Assembly: GCA_030148505.1 (NCBI GenBank)
Contig: JASBTI010000034.1
Coordinates: 1 to 64,000 of the forward strand
Direction: 5' to 3'
Source of the DNA: Rhodanobacter sp.
Lineage (GTDB): Bacteria; Pseudomonadota; Gammaproteobacteria; Xanthomonadales; Rhodanobacteraceae
Length of the DNA stretch: 64,000 nucleotides
The position numbers were made by a program, and so were the translations under genes. Shown here piece by piece: positions 38,880-49,880 of this stretch. Numbering within the stretch: position 1 is the first letter of the stretch; every line of letters begins with the position of its first letter. The notes beneath the pieces were generated by a model that was not told where the DNA came from, made no database searches, and worked only from the letters and a program-made list of their open reading frames with translations.

Positions 38880-39935
38880 ATGATTCCCACACTCAGCTAT
38901 GCCGCCCACGCCGCCAGAGCCCCACTGGCCCCTTACCGCTTCGAACGACGAGAACCGCGCGATCAGGACGTCGTGATCGAGATCCTTTATTGCGGCGTCT
39001 GTCATTCCGATCTGCATACCGTACGCGATGAATGGAGCAAGGGGACGTATCCGATCGTGCCAGGACATGAAATCGTCGGACGGGTAACCCGTGTCGGCAA
39101 GGGGGTGAGCAAATTCAAGCCGGGTGATCTGGCCGGTGTCGGTTGCATGGTCGACTCGTGCCGCGAATGCGCCAATTGCCAGGACGACCTGGAGCAATTC
39201 TGCATGAACGGCGCCACGTTCACATATTCCGGCAAGGATCGTCACGACGGTACGCCGACCCAGGGCGGTTACTCAACCCAGATTGTGGTCGACGAAGCCT
39301 TCGTGCTGCGTGTTTCGGACAAGCTCGACCTCGCCGCAGTAGCGCCGTTGCTGTGCGCCGGCATCACCACGTATTCCCCGCTCAAGCACTGGAAGGTTGG
39401 CAAGGGCAGCAAAGTCGGCGTGGTCGGCTTGGGCGGCCTCGGCCATATGGCCTTGAAGCTGGCGCATGCGTTCGGCGCCAGCGTGGTGCAATTCACTACT
39501 TCGCCGTCCAAACGTGAGGATGCCTTACGCCTGGGCGCCGACGAAGTAGTGCTGTCGAACGATCCGGAACAGATGAAACAGCATGCCGGCAGCTTCGACT
39601 TCATCCTCGACACGGTCTCGGCGCCGCACGACTTGAATGGTTACCTGCAGATGCTCAAGCGCGATGGCACCATGACCCTGGTCGGCCTGCCGGACACACC
39701 GCCCACGATTCACGGCGGTGCCTTGATCTTCGGCCGCCATTCATTGGCCGGATCGCTGATCGGTGGCATCGCGGAAACCCAGGAGATGCTGGATTTCTGC
39801 GCGGAACACGGCATCGTCTCGGATATCGAGAAGATCCGCATCCAGGACATCAACGAAGCCTACGAGCGGATGCTCAAGAGCGATGTGAAGTACCGCTTCG
39901 TGATCGACATGGCTTCGTTGCGCGAAGCTGCCTGA
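38880..39935 (+). CDS. Zinc-dependent NAD(P)-dependent alcohol dehydrogenase (CAD/YahK-like)
   Basis: CGVCHSDLH, GHEIVGRVTRVG, structural zinc CRECANCQDDLEQFC, GLGGLGHMALKLA. Confidence 0.92.
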   Translation: MIPTLSYAAHAARAPLAPYRFERREPRDQDVVIEILYCGVCHSDLHTVRDEWSKGTYPIVPGHEIVGRVTRVGKGVSKFKPGDLAGVGCMVDSCRECANCQDDLEQFCMNGATFTYSGKDRHDGTPTQGGYSTQIVVDEAFVLRVSDKLDLAAVAPLLCAGITTYSPLKHWKVGKGSKVGVVGLGGLGHMALKLAHAFGASVVQFTTSPSKREDALRLGADEVVLSNDPEQMKQHAGSFDFILDTVSAPHDLNGYLQMLKRDGTMTLVGLPDTPPTIHGGALIFGRHSLAGSLIGGIAETQEMLDFCAEHGIVSDIEKIRIQDINEAYERMLKSDVKYRFVIDMASLREAA

Positions 39936-39987
39936 TCGTTGTCGCCTGAAACCGGTTTGCCGGGTGTCGAAATCCGGTGGTGTGCGT

Positions 39988-40404
39988 TCAGCGCACCACC
40001 GTTACCGGCACGTGTGCACGCGCCAGCAAATTGCTGGATACCGAGCCGAGCAGCCAACGCGCCAGCGCTCCGCGCTCGGTGTGGCCGATCACGATGTGAT
40101 CGACGCCATGCTGCTCGACCTGACTGAGCAGAACGTCACCGGGACTGCCATGAATCAGTTCCACATCGACCAGCGTGGCGGCATCCGGCGCCAGGGTGAG
40201 CAGCTCTTTCAGTAGCTCCTGCGCGCGGCTGGTGCCGGAGTCGGCCATCAGCAGGGCACAGGCGTCGGCCCCGGCTTCGGTGACCTGCAGCACCGATACG
40301 ACCCGGACCCGACTCTGGCAGGAGCGGGCCAGCTCGACGGCAAATTGAAACGCCCGTCGGGAGGCCTCGGAACCATCGTAACCGACCAGTGAATAGGTGA
40401 TCAT
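39988..40404 (-). CDS. Universal stress protein family (UspA-like)
   Basis: YSLVGYDGSEASRRAFQFA ... IVIGHTERGALARWLLGSVSSNLLARAHVPVTVVR. Confidence 0.9.
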   Translation of the reverse strand: MITYSLVGYDGSEASRRAFQFAVELARSCQSRVRVVSVLQVTEAGADACALLMADSGTSRAQELLKELLTLAPDAATLVDVELIHGSPGDVLLSQVEQHGVDHIVIGHTERGALARWLLGSVSSNLLARAHVPVTVVR

Positions 40405-40695
40405 CGCGCTTCGCTTGTGGGAACTCGAGGTGCAGGATTTCCAGTCTAGTCCAGCGAGCCGGTGCCACCAAAGCGCCGGCAACGGATGGGTAGCGGCGGA
40501 TTCGACAAGGTTGCCATGGTCTTTCTCAGTGTGAAGACCCCATCACCTACCTGAACAAGAGCGAGGCGTCTGCACACCGTCGTCACCGATGTGCGCACAC
40601 GCTTCACCTCCACGCAACGGCCGTTCACTCCCTTACGGAGCGAGCGGCATTGCGTTGGCAATACTTTCCATTCGCTGAGACTCAAGGAGACGACG

Positions 40696-41166
40696 ATGAT
40701 CAAGCATACTTTCGGGATGGCTGCGCTGGTGCTGGCTTGCGCGGGGGCCGTTACGGTGCTTCCGGTCAACACCGCCAGGGCGGCCGAGGACGCCGGTGAA
40801 GCGCATGTATCGTGCGACATGACCTACAGCCTGTCCGGTTGGTCGCTGATCTACAAGCATGCCGAAGGCCATGGCGTGGTCACCTGCGATAACGGTCAGC
40901 ATGCCAAGGTCAAGATTACCGTGGTAGGGGGCGGGCTTACCGCCGGCAAGTACCACATTGATAATGGCAAGGGCGAGATCAGCCATGTGCGTGGTATCCA
41001 GGACGTTTATGGCGAGTACGTGCAGGCCGGCGCCGAAGCGGGTGTGGTGAAGAGTGCGCAGGCGCAGGTATTGACCAAGGGCACCACCTCGCTCGCCTTG
41101 TCGGGTACCGGTTCGGGTGTAAACCTGGGTATCTCGGTCGGTAAGTTCACCATCAGCCCGCGCTGA
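40696..41166 (+). CDS. Hypothetical exported protein
   Basis: MIKHTFGMAALVLACAGAVTVLPVNTARAAED signal peptide; GGGLTAGKYHIDNGKGEISHVRG. Confidence 0.75.
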   Translation: MIKHTFGMAALVLACAGAVTVLPVNTARAAEDAGEAHVSCDMTYSLSGWSLIYKHAEGHGVVTCDNGQHAKVKITVVGGGLTAGKYHIDNGKGEISHVRGIQDVYGEYVQAGAEAGVVKSAQAQVLTKGTTSLALSGTGSGVNLGISVGKFTISPR

Positions 41167-41234
41167 TTCAGGCTTGCAGGATCGGACTACAGGGTGACCG
41201 TCCCGGTACCGACATCCTGATGCCAGGGTTGATG

Positions 41235-41262
41235 ACGAAGGGCGCCGGGAGGCGCCCTTCGT
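41235..41262. terminator. Perfect hairpin, possible terminator
   Basis: ACGAAGGGCGCC-GGGA-GGCGCCCTTCGT (12-bp stem, 4-nt loop), no T tract. Confidence 0.5.
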
Positions 41263-41461
41263 CTGTGCGCGTAAACTGGCGCCGTCCCGGATACGCCGCT
41301 CAGCTCGATGGAGATCCTGTCATGCCCCACCTTTCCCTGCTACTGATCGTGACATTTCGGGTAGCTCCCGACGCATCGACCCTGGCGACCGCGAGCCTGG
41401 GAAGGCAGTGGCCGCCGGCGCTTCAGCGACACGAGCTGGTGACGTGGAAGGTGGCGTCCTG

Positions 41462-41932
41462 ATGCCCCTGACCGTCCGCACCGTGTCCTCTTCGAGCCGC
41501 CGCTTTGCCGCGTGGGCGATCGGTCCCTGGGTGCTGCTGCTGGTCGCCGCCCTGGGCGGTGTGCAGTACCTGACGCATGCCCACTACATCTACCTCGCGG
41601 CCGCGCTTATGGTCATCGCGGTGTCGGCAGGCTGCATCCTGCGCCAGGGATGGGCGCGTGGGGCGATGCGCTGGATGGCGGCGCTATTGGCGATATGGGC
41701 CGTAATCAGCGGCGCAATGATGCTGCAGCACTGGGGTGATTTCGAGCGCGCACGCCAACAGGCGCTGGCGCAGCCGCAGCTGGGCGAGGTGGTGGTCTGG
41801 ATGATCGACCGGGCGCAACGGACCTGGCAGATCGGATTGCTGCTCAAGGTCATCGCCATCCCGCTGCTGCTCTGGCTTGCGTGGATACTTGGCAAGCCCG
41901 CCGTGCGGTCACAGTTTCGCCAACGACGCTGA
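41462..41932 (+). CDS. Hypothetical integral membrane protein
   Basis: Several hydrophobic segments (WAIGPWVLLLVAALGGVQYL; YIYLAAALMVIAVSAGCIL). Confidence 0.6.
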   Translation: MPLTVRTVSSSSRRFAAWAIGPWVLLLVAALGGVQYLTHAHYIYLAAALMVIAVSAGCILRQGWARGAMRWMAALLAIWAVISGAMMLQHWGDFERARQQALAQPQLGEVVVWMIDRAQRTWQIGLLLKVIAIPLLLWLAWILGKPAVRSQFRQRR

Positions 41933-42039
41933 GCGCCGCGCGTCAGGGTCGGCCGCCTCGCCAGCGGACCGGGCCCAACCCATCGCGGTAAAGCTGGCGC
42001 TACTATGTCCGCGTATTCACTCGCGGGGAGGTGGGGGGA

Positions 42040-42894
42040 ATGAAATACCGGCTGATCAGCATCCTGCTGTTGGGATTTTCCTGTGTGGGGTGGGGCCGCT
42101 CGCCCCCTACGCCGCGTGAACAGGTCGAGGCCAGCATGCTGGTCACCGGCACACTGGTGGTCGCGAGGGAGGGCAGCGTCGCCAGCTATACGCTCGATCA
42201 TCCCGAAAAGCTGCCGGCTGCGGTGGTGCAATTGGCCCAGAACGTCGTACCGCGCTGGCGTTTCCAACCCGTGGTTTTGCATGGTCAGCTGGTACGTGCC
42301 AAGTCGACGATGACCTTGCGTGTGGTTGCCAGGCACTCGGACGCCACCCATTTTGTGGTGGCCATACGTGGGGAGACTTTCGGCTCCAGGGATGAATCCA
42401 AGAATTTGGCGGCCAGCAGAGACCGTTCGATACATTATCCCCGGGACGCCGTGGATGCGGGTGTTTCAGGCACCGTATACCTGCTGGTGAGGGTTGATCG
42501 GCAAGGCGAGGTGGACAAGGTGGCTGCCGAGCAGGTCAATCTGCATGTGATGGGTACCCCGCGGGAGCTGGCACCGTGGCGGAGGATGCTGGCATCGTCG
42601 GCGATCCGCGCTGCACGTCACTGGAGATTCAACTTTTCCACCCAGCCACTTTCGGGGCGTATGGATCACTGGGTTGCCCGCATCCCTGTCAAATTCACGT
42701 TGAACACGTACAACGGACCCCTGCGACCAATCGTCTACGGGCACTGGAATCCCTACATGCCCGGCCCGCATGAGTCGGTGCCATGGGCACCGCAGGGCAA
42801 GCTGCAGGACTCCAGCGCCGATGCCATTTCCGATGGCAGCATTGCCATTGTCGGCCGAGGGTTGCACCTGCTGACGCCATTGGGCAGCAGCTGA
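42040..42894 (+). CDS. Exported protein with TonB-C-terminal-like (energy-transducer) segment
   Basis: YPRDAVDAGVSGTVYLLVRVDRQGEVDKV...SAIRAARHWRF resembles TonB_C. Confidence 0.6.
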   Translation: MKYRLISILLLGFSCVGWGRSPPTPREQVEASMLVTGTLVVAREGSVASYTLDHPEKLPAAVVQLAQNVVPRWRFQPVVLHGQLVRAKSTMTLRVVARHSDATHFVVAIRGETFGSRDESKNLAASRDRSIHYPRDAVDAGVSGTVYLLVRVDRQGEVDKVAAEQVNLHVMGTPRELAPWRRMLASSAIRAARHWRFNFSTQPLSGRMDHWVARIPVKFTLNTYNGPLRPIVYGHWNPYMPGPHESVPWAPQGKLQDSSADAISDGSIAIVGRGLHLLTPLGSS

Positions 42895-42953
42895 TTCAGC
42901 GCAGGTTGGCGGTCATGCGGTTATCGCTGTGCGCTGACCTGCGGACGTTCTCA

Positions 42954-43709
42954 ATGCCTCGTTTGATGCAAACTTTGGGTTTTGCCTGCTGCCTGCTGGC
43001 CATGTGGCCGTTGCATGCGCAGGATCTGGCGGCTACCTGCCATGCCAGCAGCAGCTACGACGTCACCGTCAAACCCGACAGCCTGCTGTTCGATCGAAGC
43101 TCGCCGGAACCGCAGCGGGTCGAGCTACTGCGCGGTGTCTTGCGTACCGACGGTGTTGCAGTACCGTTGAAGGCGGAAGATCGCGATCGGCTGACCCTGT
43201 TCGAACGTGAGCTGCGTGCGCTAGTCCCGCGCGTTCGCACGGTGGCGAGAAACGGCGTGGACATGGCAGTGCAGGCAATCCGGGCGGAGGCGGGTGACAT
43301 GCATCTGAGTGCGTCGACCCGCCGCCAACTTGAGCAGCGTTTGAACACCGATGCCGAGCAACTCAAGCAGCGCATTGCCCGCAGTCACAGCACGCACGAT
43401 TGGCACGGCGAAATCGCCGACCAGTATGCGCGGCAGTTGGCGAGCGATCTGGTGCCCCTGGTCGCTGGGGACCTCGGACAGCAGGCGATCAATGCGGCGC
43501 TCAGTGGCGATCTGCAGAGAGCCACCATGCTGCGTGATCGCGCTACCGAGCTGGCCGCCCACCTGCAGCCACGGTTGCAACAACGGATGCAGGCTTTGCG
43601 CCCGCAGATCGAGGCGTTATGCCCGGCGATCGACCGGCTTGCCGCCTTGCAGCGCGGGGTACGCGGCAGTAACGGCAAGCCCCTGGATTTGTTGCGGATC
43701 GCCCAATGA
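42954..43709 (+). CDS. YggN/DUF2884-like exported protein
   Basis: Signal peptide; internal region resembles YggN-type DUF2884 (YDVTVKPDSLLFD...RVELLRGVLRTDG). Confidence 0.6.
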   Translation: MPRLMQTLGFACCLLAMWPLHAQDLAATCHASSSYDVTVKPDSLLFDRSSPEPQRVELLRGVLRTDGVAVPLKAEDRDRLTLFERELRALVPRVRTVARNGVDMAVQAIRAEAGDMHLSASTRRQLEQRLNTDAEQLKQRIARSHSTHDWHGEIADQYARQLASDLVPLVAGDLGQQAINAALSGDLQRATMLRDRATELAAHLQPRLQQRMQALRPQIEALCPAIDRLAALQRGVRGSNGKPLDLLRIAQ

Positions 43710-43847
43710 CCCCGAGGGAGCCGCTGCTGCCTTGCCGCAACGCCCGCTGACCGCGTCGTAGGAAATTGTGGCGGATTAATCTCTGGCTAAGCGGGCGAGG
43801 GGGAAGATGATGACGCCATTCTTTCATTTTCACCCGAGGAGACGGCT

Positions 43848-44267
43848 ATGGCGCTGCAGGTTTCGCCGTCCAGTTGCCAACGTCTGATTCGGCGCAGCAT
43901 CGATCTGTGCGAGCTGTATCGGCAGGCTGCGGCCGCATGCGAGCCGGGGTTGCGCATGGTACTGGGCGAAAACGTCCATACCCTGACATTATTGATCGAT
44001 GACTTGCAGGCGCAGCTGCGCGGCGAGCAGCATGAGCGCGCCAGCCGGGCAGGCTGGTGGTATCGACGGCTGCTCGCATACAGGCCGCGTGATGAGGCCG
44101 GCTGGATTCGTCTGCTGGCTCGTCACGAGCGCGCCCTGTTGCGGGTGTTTGAACAGTGTATTGCCGTCGCCCCGCCGGACGCTGCGGTGATCCTGCGCCG
44201 CCAGCTGCCACGTCTGCGCAGTATCGATCTGGACATGCTCAGTCTGGTCGGCATGGCGCGCTACTGA
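43848..44267 (+). CDS. Hypothetical helical protein (possible DUF2383-like)
   Basis: Length 139 aa, alpha-helical composition, coding-like ORF; family call tentative. Confidence 0.5.
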   Translation: MALQVSPSSCQRLIRRSIDLCELYRQAAAACEPGLRMVLGENVHTLTLLIDDLQAQLRGEQHERASRAGWWYRRLLAYRPRDEAGWIRLLARHERALLRVFEQCIAVAPPDAAVILRRQLPRLRSIDLDMLSLVGMARY

Positions 44268-44278
44268 CAGGAAAAAGG

Positions 44279-44854
44279 ATGTCGACCGAGGCGCAGCGAC
44301 TGCTTGAATTCTGGTTTTCCGACGAAGCCGCGGTGAACTGGTTTCGTGCCGATACTACCTTCGACGACAGCCTGCGGCGGCGTTTCAGCGCGTTGGCCAA
44401 CGATGCCGCCGAAGGGCACCTGGACCACTGGGGTCAGTCGCCAACGACCTGGTTGGCCATGCTGCTGCTGCTCGACCAGTGCCCGCGCAACCTGTATCGC
44501 CATGACCCCCGCGCCTGGGCGCAGGATGTCAAGGCACAGCGCGTTGCCTTGTCAGGCATTTCCCGTGGTTACGACCGGCAATTGTCGCCGGTGCAGCGCG
44601 TGTTCGCCTACCTGTCGCTGGAACATGCCGAGGATATGGGCTTGCAGGAGCGCTCAGTGGCCTTATTCGAAGGTTTGTGTGCCGAGGTACCCGAGGATCA
44701 GCGGCAACGTTTCAGCATTTTTCTCGATTATGCTCGACGACACCGCAAGGTCATTGCGCGCTTTGGGCGCTTCCCCCACCGCAACGCGGTACTCGGTCGC
44801 ACCAATACGCCGGAGGAAGTGCGGTATCTGACCGAGCCGGACGCCGGTTTCTGA
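44279..44854 (+). CDS. DUF924 family protein
   Basis: LEFWFSDEAAVNWFRAD..FDDSLRRRF, LLLLDQCPRNLYR motifs. Confidence 0.85.
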   Translation: MSTEAQRLLEFWFSDEAAVNWFRADTTFDDSLRRRFSALANDAAEGHLDHWGQSPTTWLAMLLLLDQCPRNLYRHDPRAWAQDVKAQRVALSGISRGYDRQLSPVQRVFAYLSLEHAEDMGLQERSVALFEGLCAEVPEDQRQRFSIFLDYARRHRKVIARFGRFPHRNAVLGRTNTPEEVRYLTEPDAGF

Positions 44855-44924
44855 GGTAGCCGGTGTGTACGGACCAAGGCTGGTTTTCGCGATGTAAGGA
44901 TTGTATTCCGACAAGGAGCGCGTC

Positions 44925-45233
44925 ATGCGTATCGGGTTCAGCATTGTCCTGTTTATGTTCTGCGCCGCCGCACAGGCGTCCAGCACCTTGCGCGTGGGCA
45001 ACCAGGTATTGACGGCTGGCGACAGCGCCACGCGGGTTACCGTCTTACTGGGGAAGCCGTCTTACAAGTCGCGCAGCCGTGGCATGCGTCAGCGCAGCGG
45101 GCGCAGTCGCCGTCACCGCGGGAATCGGGATCGCGCCGCTGGCGAGCATTGGCAGTACCGTCGGGGCGACCATGTGACGACGGTGACGATTGTAGACGGC
45201 ACGGTGACCGACATCGAGGATCGCCGCCTCTGA
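44925..45233 (+). CDS. Small exported DUF2845-like protein
   Basis: Signal peptide; LRVGNQVLTAGDSATRVTVLLGKPSYK. Confidence 0.65.
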   Translation: MRIGFSIVLFMFCAAAQASSTLRVGNQVLTAGDSATRVTVLLGKPSYKSRSRGMRQRSGRSRRHRGNRDRAAGEHWQYRRGDHVTTVTIVDGTVTDIEDRRL

Positions 45234-45352
45234 CTGAGCTCGGCTGTACCACCCAATCCGAGTCCGCGCGCCGGCGCCGCACTCATGCTGCCAAGCCTAT
45301 TTTCATGGCCGGTTTGTTACGCTGAGCTGCCTCATCAAACAGGTAGACACGC

Positions 45353-46204
<852 letters not shown>

Positions 46205-46244
46205 TGCCGCAGCAGCGGCACGGGCTGGCCTCCCGCACCACCAC

Positions 46245-49200
46245 CTAGGGCAGCGTCACCGTCCGACGGTTGTCGTTGGACACCTTGTCGATGAGTTCGT
46301 TGAAGGGATCGATCCCTGCCTCGGCCGGTTTGCTGTCGACGGTGACCGTGATCGTGCTGTCGCCGTCGGGTAGCAGGCGCTTTTGCAGATATAGGGGCTC
46401 GCCGTCTTTGCCGTTGCCGGGTGAGGCGGCGAACACGCCGATCTCGATCGGGATATCCGGTTTGCCCGGGGTTTCCTTGCCGGTGCCATCGACGTAAACC
46501 TTGGCCGCGTGCACCTTCATGGTGACCTGATACTTGCCGTCCGGCAGTTTTTTCGCGGTGGCCGCGATCATGCGGTTGTCGAACAAGGTGATCTTCCAGA
46601 AAAAGTCATTCAACAGCGGCTGCCACTTCGGCCCGATCGCCGTGCTCAGTGCGTCCATGAATTCCTTGGAGGTGGTGTAAGGCGGTTGCTGGAAGCCCTT
46701 GTCGATAAGGAATTGCTTGAGTACCGCATCAAGGGTGTCTTCGCCGATATAGTCCTGCAGCGCGTAGAACACCAGCGAGCCCTTGCGGTAATGGATGTAC
46801 TGCTGGTTCTCGACCTTGGCCAGCGGTTCCTCGGTGATCTTCTCGGTGGCTCGGCCGGTCAGGTAGCCGTCGAGTTCGTACTTGAGGAACTTGCGCATCT
46901 GGTCGGCGCCATACTTGTGCTTCATCACCATCAGCGCGGAATACTGCGCCAGCGACTCGCTAAGCATGGTCGAGCCCTGCATGTTGGCGCCTATCACCCG
47001 GTGCGCCCACCACTGGTGTGCGACCTCGTGCGCAGTGACGTAGTAGACGTAGTCGATCTTCGACGGGTCGCGCAGATCGGCAATGAAGCCGATCGACTCG
47101 GAAAATGGAATAGTGTTGGCGAACGACTGCGCGAACGCGGCATAGCCCGGAAACTCAACGATGCGCAACTGCTTGAACTGGTACGGCGTGAAGTGGCTGT
47201 CGTAGTAGTCCAGAGAGTCCTCGACGCTTTCGATCATCCGCTCGACGTTCCAGGCGTGCGCGGGGTTGTAATAAACACCGATCTTCACGCCTTTCCAGCT
47301 CACCTGTTTTACCGCGTAGCGCGCCGACAGGTAGGAAAAGAAATTCAGCATCGGCTGCTGCATCGTGTAATGGAAGTAGCGCCGGCCGTTGGCCGTCCAT
47401 TCCTTCTGCAACGTGCCCGGTGCCAGGGCGATCTGGTCGGCGGCGGTGGACACCGTGGTATCGAAGCTGATCCAGTCCGCATCGTTGCTGATATAGGTGT
47501 TGGCACGCGCTTTTTCATCGCCAAGTTTGGGCATGCGCGGTACCTCGCCGGTCAGACCGTATTTGCGACGGTCGTTGGGATCGGTGATCTGCACCTTGCT
47601 CTGGTAGCCGAATTGCGGCATCACGCTGTTGTTGAAGAAGGTACCGTTGTGCGCCAGGAAAGTGCCTTGCGGGCTGTTGGTGAAGCCTTTCGGGGCGTAC
47701 GCAAGATCGAAATCGAAACTCATCGATGCACCCGGCGCCAGCGGTGTCTTCAACCGGTAGAGGGTGACGCCGAGGTCCTTGTTCGCGCTGATAATTTCGT
47801 GCGGTGCGAAGTGCAGTGACTTCAGCGTGAAGCCATCGGTGTAGTTCACATACAGCGTGCTGATCGGCGTGCGGTGCTTGTTGACCAGGGTGTAGTGTCC
47901 GCGGATATCCAGTCGGCGGCGGTAGGGATGGATCGCTACGTCGGCGCTCACCGCGGTGATGCGCGGCTGCGGCAGCTCCTTGTACTTGGCGTAGGCCTTT
48001 TCGTAGTTCGCGCGCTGCTGCAGCTTTGCCGTGCTGTTGCGGTAATGGTTGAGCACATGGGTGTTGTAGTAGATCCACCCGCCGCTGGCGGCGAAGGCGA
48101 GCAGCGCAGTGGCAAGGACGAGTGCGGCCGGTCGGCGCAATCGCGCTCGTGCGTCCCGCCAACGTTCGCGCCAAGATTGACCGGTGCCGCGCACCCAGAA
48201 CAACGAAGCCAGCACCAGCAGGGCCACCGCGCAGCACAGCCAATAGAAATCGAACCACAGCGCGGCGCGCAGGAAATGGCCGAAGCCATTCATGTCCGAA
48301 TACGGTGTCGCCGGAGCATTGCCGTAGTTGTAGAGGTTCTGCTCCCAGTGCAGCAGGCCGAAGCCGATCTGTGCGACAAACCACAGGATGGTCAGCAGGT
48401 AGCCGAGAAACTTGTTGTTGGAGATCACCTGCAGGAACAAGGCGAGCGCCGCCAGCAGCACGAACGGCATCGCATTCAGCGCCAGCGTCTCCAGGTAAAG
48501 ACCGGGCTGCAGATGGGTATAGCCATGACCGAGCTGCCAGCCGATGGTCACCAGCGCACCGACCAGCAGGAAACTCGCGATCACCGCCAGCAAGGCGCCC
48601 AGCTTGGCGACCAGGGGAATCCAGTCGGGGAGAGGGAACGCATCGCTGACCTCGGCCGAGCGCTGGCTGCGCTCACGCCAGACCAGTTCGCCGGCATAGA
48701 ACGTGATGATGATGAACAGCAACCATTGGAAGGCTCCCTGGGTCATCTCCAGCATTTGATGGGTCACCGGCCAGGTCGCGGTGCCATAAATCCTGCCGCC
48801 CAACAGCAGCGCGCCGAGCAGGTTCGCCAATCCCAGCGCCAGCATGATCAGGAACGGCACCCCGCGCAGTACCCCGGCGGTGTCGAACAGGAATTGCGCG
48901 CGCAGCTGCAGCAGTTGCGCGCGCCAGTGGTCTGCCAACGCCACCTTGGGCAGCGTCAAAACGCTGCTGGCAGTGTGCGTGCGAAGCATCGGTGGCTCAG
49001 CGCGCTTCTTGCGTCGCGGCAGGTGCAGGCCCTCGCGATTCGGGCGAAACAGCAGCAAGCTGGCACCGAGCATCAACAGGCTCACGCTAATCCACAGCAG
49101 CCGGTTGAACAGCAGCACACCGGTCAGTTCCGGTAGCTGGTGATTGGACTGGAAGGCGGACCAGTAGCGTGTGACCAGTGCCACGGTGCGTCCGCCGAAC

Positions 49201-49829
49201 GGGTCGAACAAGGCGGCGACAAAATGGTTGTTGACGTCCTTGGTCAGCTGGCCGACAACCGCTTGCAACACGAAGAACGCGATCAGCCCGATATAGGTCG
49301 CCAGCAATGAACGGGTGGTACTGGCCAGCAAAAACAGCAGGGCAGCGATGAACAGCATATCCGGCAGCACGATCACCCCAAGCCCCCACGCATAGCCATG
49401 CCAGCTGGCCGGACCGAGCCGGGCCGCATCGATCCAGGGCATCAGACCGCCGAGGGCGATGCCTAGCGCGCAGACCAGCATGATCGCCAGCGCCGCCAGA
49501 TAGCCGGCGGCGAAACGGCCGCCTAGATAGGCGCCGCGACCGACCGGCGTGGTGAAGATCAGCTCCGCGGTGCGCTGGTCGAAATCACGCAGCGCGGCAC
49601 CGGCGACGAACACCGTGACCAGAAAGGTACTGAGCACGGTCAGTACGCTGAGCAGGCGCACGATCACCATCGGCGCGTTGCGCAGCACGTTGCCGCTGGC
49701 GCCACCGATGATCACCGCATCGGTGGTGACCAGGGCGAAGGCCAGCGCGCCGAAGGCGACGGCGATGATCCAGAACAGCGGGGCACGTAGCTGCTGGCGC
49801 CATTCAAATCGTAGTATTTCGAAGAACAT
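46245..49829 (-). CDS. ABC-2 type permease fused to M1-family peptidase domain
   Basis: N-terminal multi-TM permease (~560 aa); C-terminal M1-like domain with HEVAHQWW and a downstream SESLAQY. Confidence 0.85.
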   Translation of the reverse strand: MFFEILRFEWRQQLRAPLFWIIAVAFGALAFALVTTDAVIIGGASGNVLRNAPMVIVRLLSVLTVLSTFLVTVFVAGAALRDFDQRTAELIFTTPVGRGAYLGGRFAAGYLAALAIMLVCALGIALGGLMPWIDAARLGPASWHGYAWGLGVIVLPDMLFIAALLFLLASTTRSLLATYIGLIAFFVLQAVVGQLTKDVNNHFVAALFDPFGGRTVALVTRYWSAFQSNHQLPELTGVLLFNRLLWISVSLLMLGASLLLFRPNREGLHLPRRKKRAEPPMLRTHTASSVLTLPKVALADHWRAQLLQLRAQFLFDTAGVLRGVPFLIMLALGLANLLGALLLGGRIYGTATWPVTHQMLEMTQGAFQWLLFIIITFYAGELVWRERSQRSAEVSDAFPLPDWIPLVAKLGALLAVIASFLLVGALVTIGWQLGHGYTHLQPGLYLETLALNAMPFVLLAALALFLQVISNNKFLGYLLTILWFVAQIGFGLLHWEQNLYNYGNAPATPYSDMNGFGHFLRAALWFDFYWLCCAVALLVLASLFWVRGTGQSWRERWRDARARLRRPAALVLATALLAFAASGGWIYYNTHVLNHYRNSTAKLQQRANYEKAYAKYKELPQPRITAVSADVAIHPYRRRLDIRGHYTLVNKHRTPISTLYVNYTDGFTLKSLHFAPHEIISANKDLGVTLYRLKTPLAPGASMSFDFDLAYAPKGFTNSPQGTFLAHNGTFFNNSVMPQFGYQSKVQITDPNDRRKYGLTGEVPRMPKLGDEKARANTYISNDADWISFDTTVSTAADQIALAPGTLQKEWTANGRRYFHYTMQQPMLNFFSYLSARYAVKQVSWKGVKIGVYYNPAHAWNVERMIESVEDSLDYYDSHFTPYQFKQLRIVEFPGYAAFAQSFANTIPFSESIGFIADLRDPSKIDYVYYVTAHEVAHQWWAHRVIGANMQGSTMLSESLAQYSALMVMKHKYGADQMRKFLKYELDGYLTGRATEKITEEPLAKVENQQYIHYRKGSLVFYALQDYIGEDTLDAVLKQFLIDKGFQQPPYTTSKEFMDALSTAIGPKWQPLLNDFFWKITLFDNRMIAATAKKLPDGKYQVTMKVHAAKVYVDGTGKETPGKPDIPIEIGVFAASPGNGKDGEPLYLQKRLLPDGDSTITVTVDSKPAEAGIDPFNELIDKVSNDNRRTVTLP

Positions 49830-49880
49830 CGGGGCGTTCCCGTCCGTGTCGTGGATGTCGGCCAAAAAAGCGCGGAAGGG

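Noticed and set aside
39975-40000. Hairpin GGTGGTG...CACCACC between adh and the usp gene as a terminator
   Set aside because: Overlaps the 3' end of the usp coding sequence and has no T tract; weak evidence.
41323-41462. 46-aa ORF ending TGATG-coupled to the membrane protein at 41462
   Set aside because: Stop/start overlap is suggestive, but the peptide has no recognisable feature and could be chance.
46509-49136. Two long antisense ORFs (436 and 420 aa) opposite the ABC-2/M1 fusion
   Set aside because: Same GC-driven mirror-frame effect; low-complexity His/Gln/Arg-rich translations without motifs.
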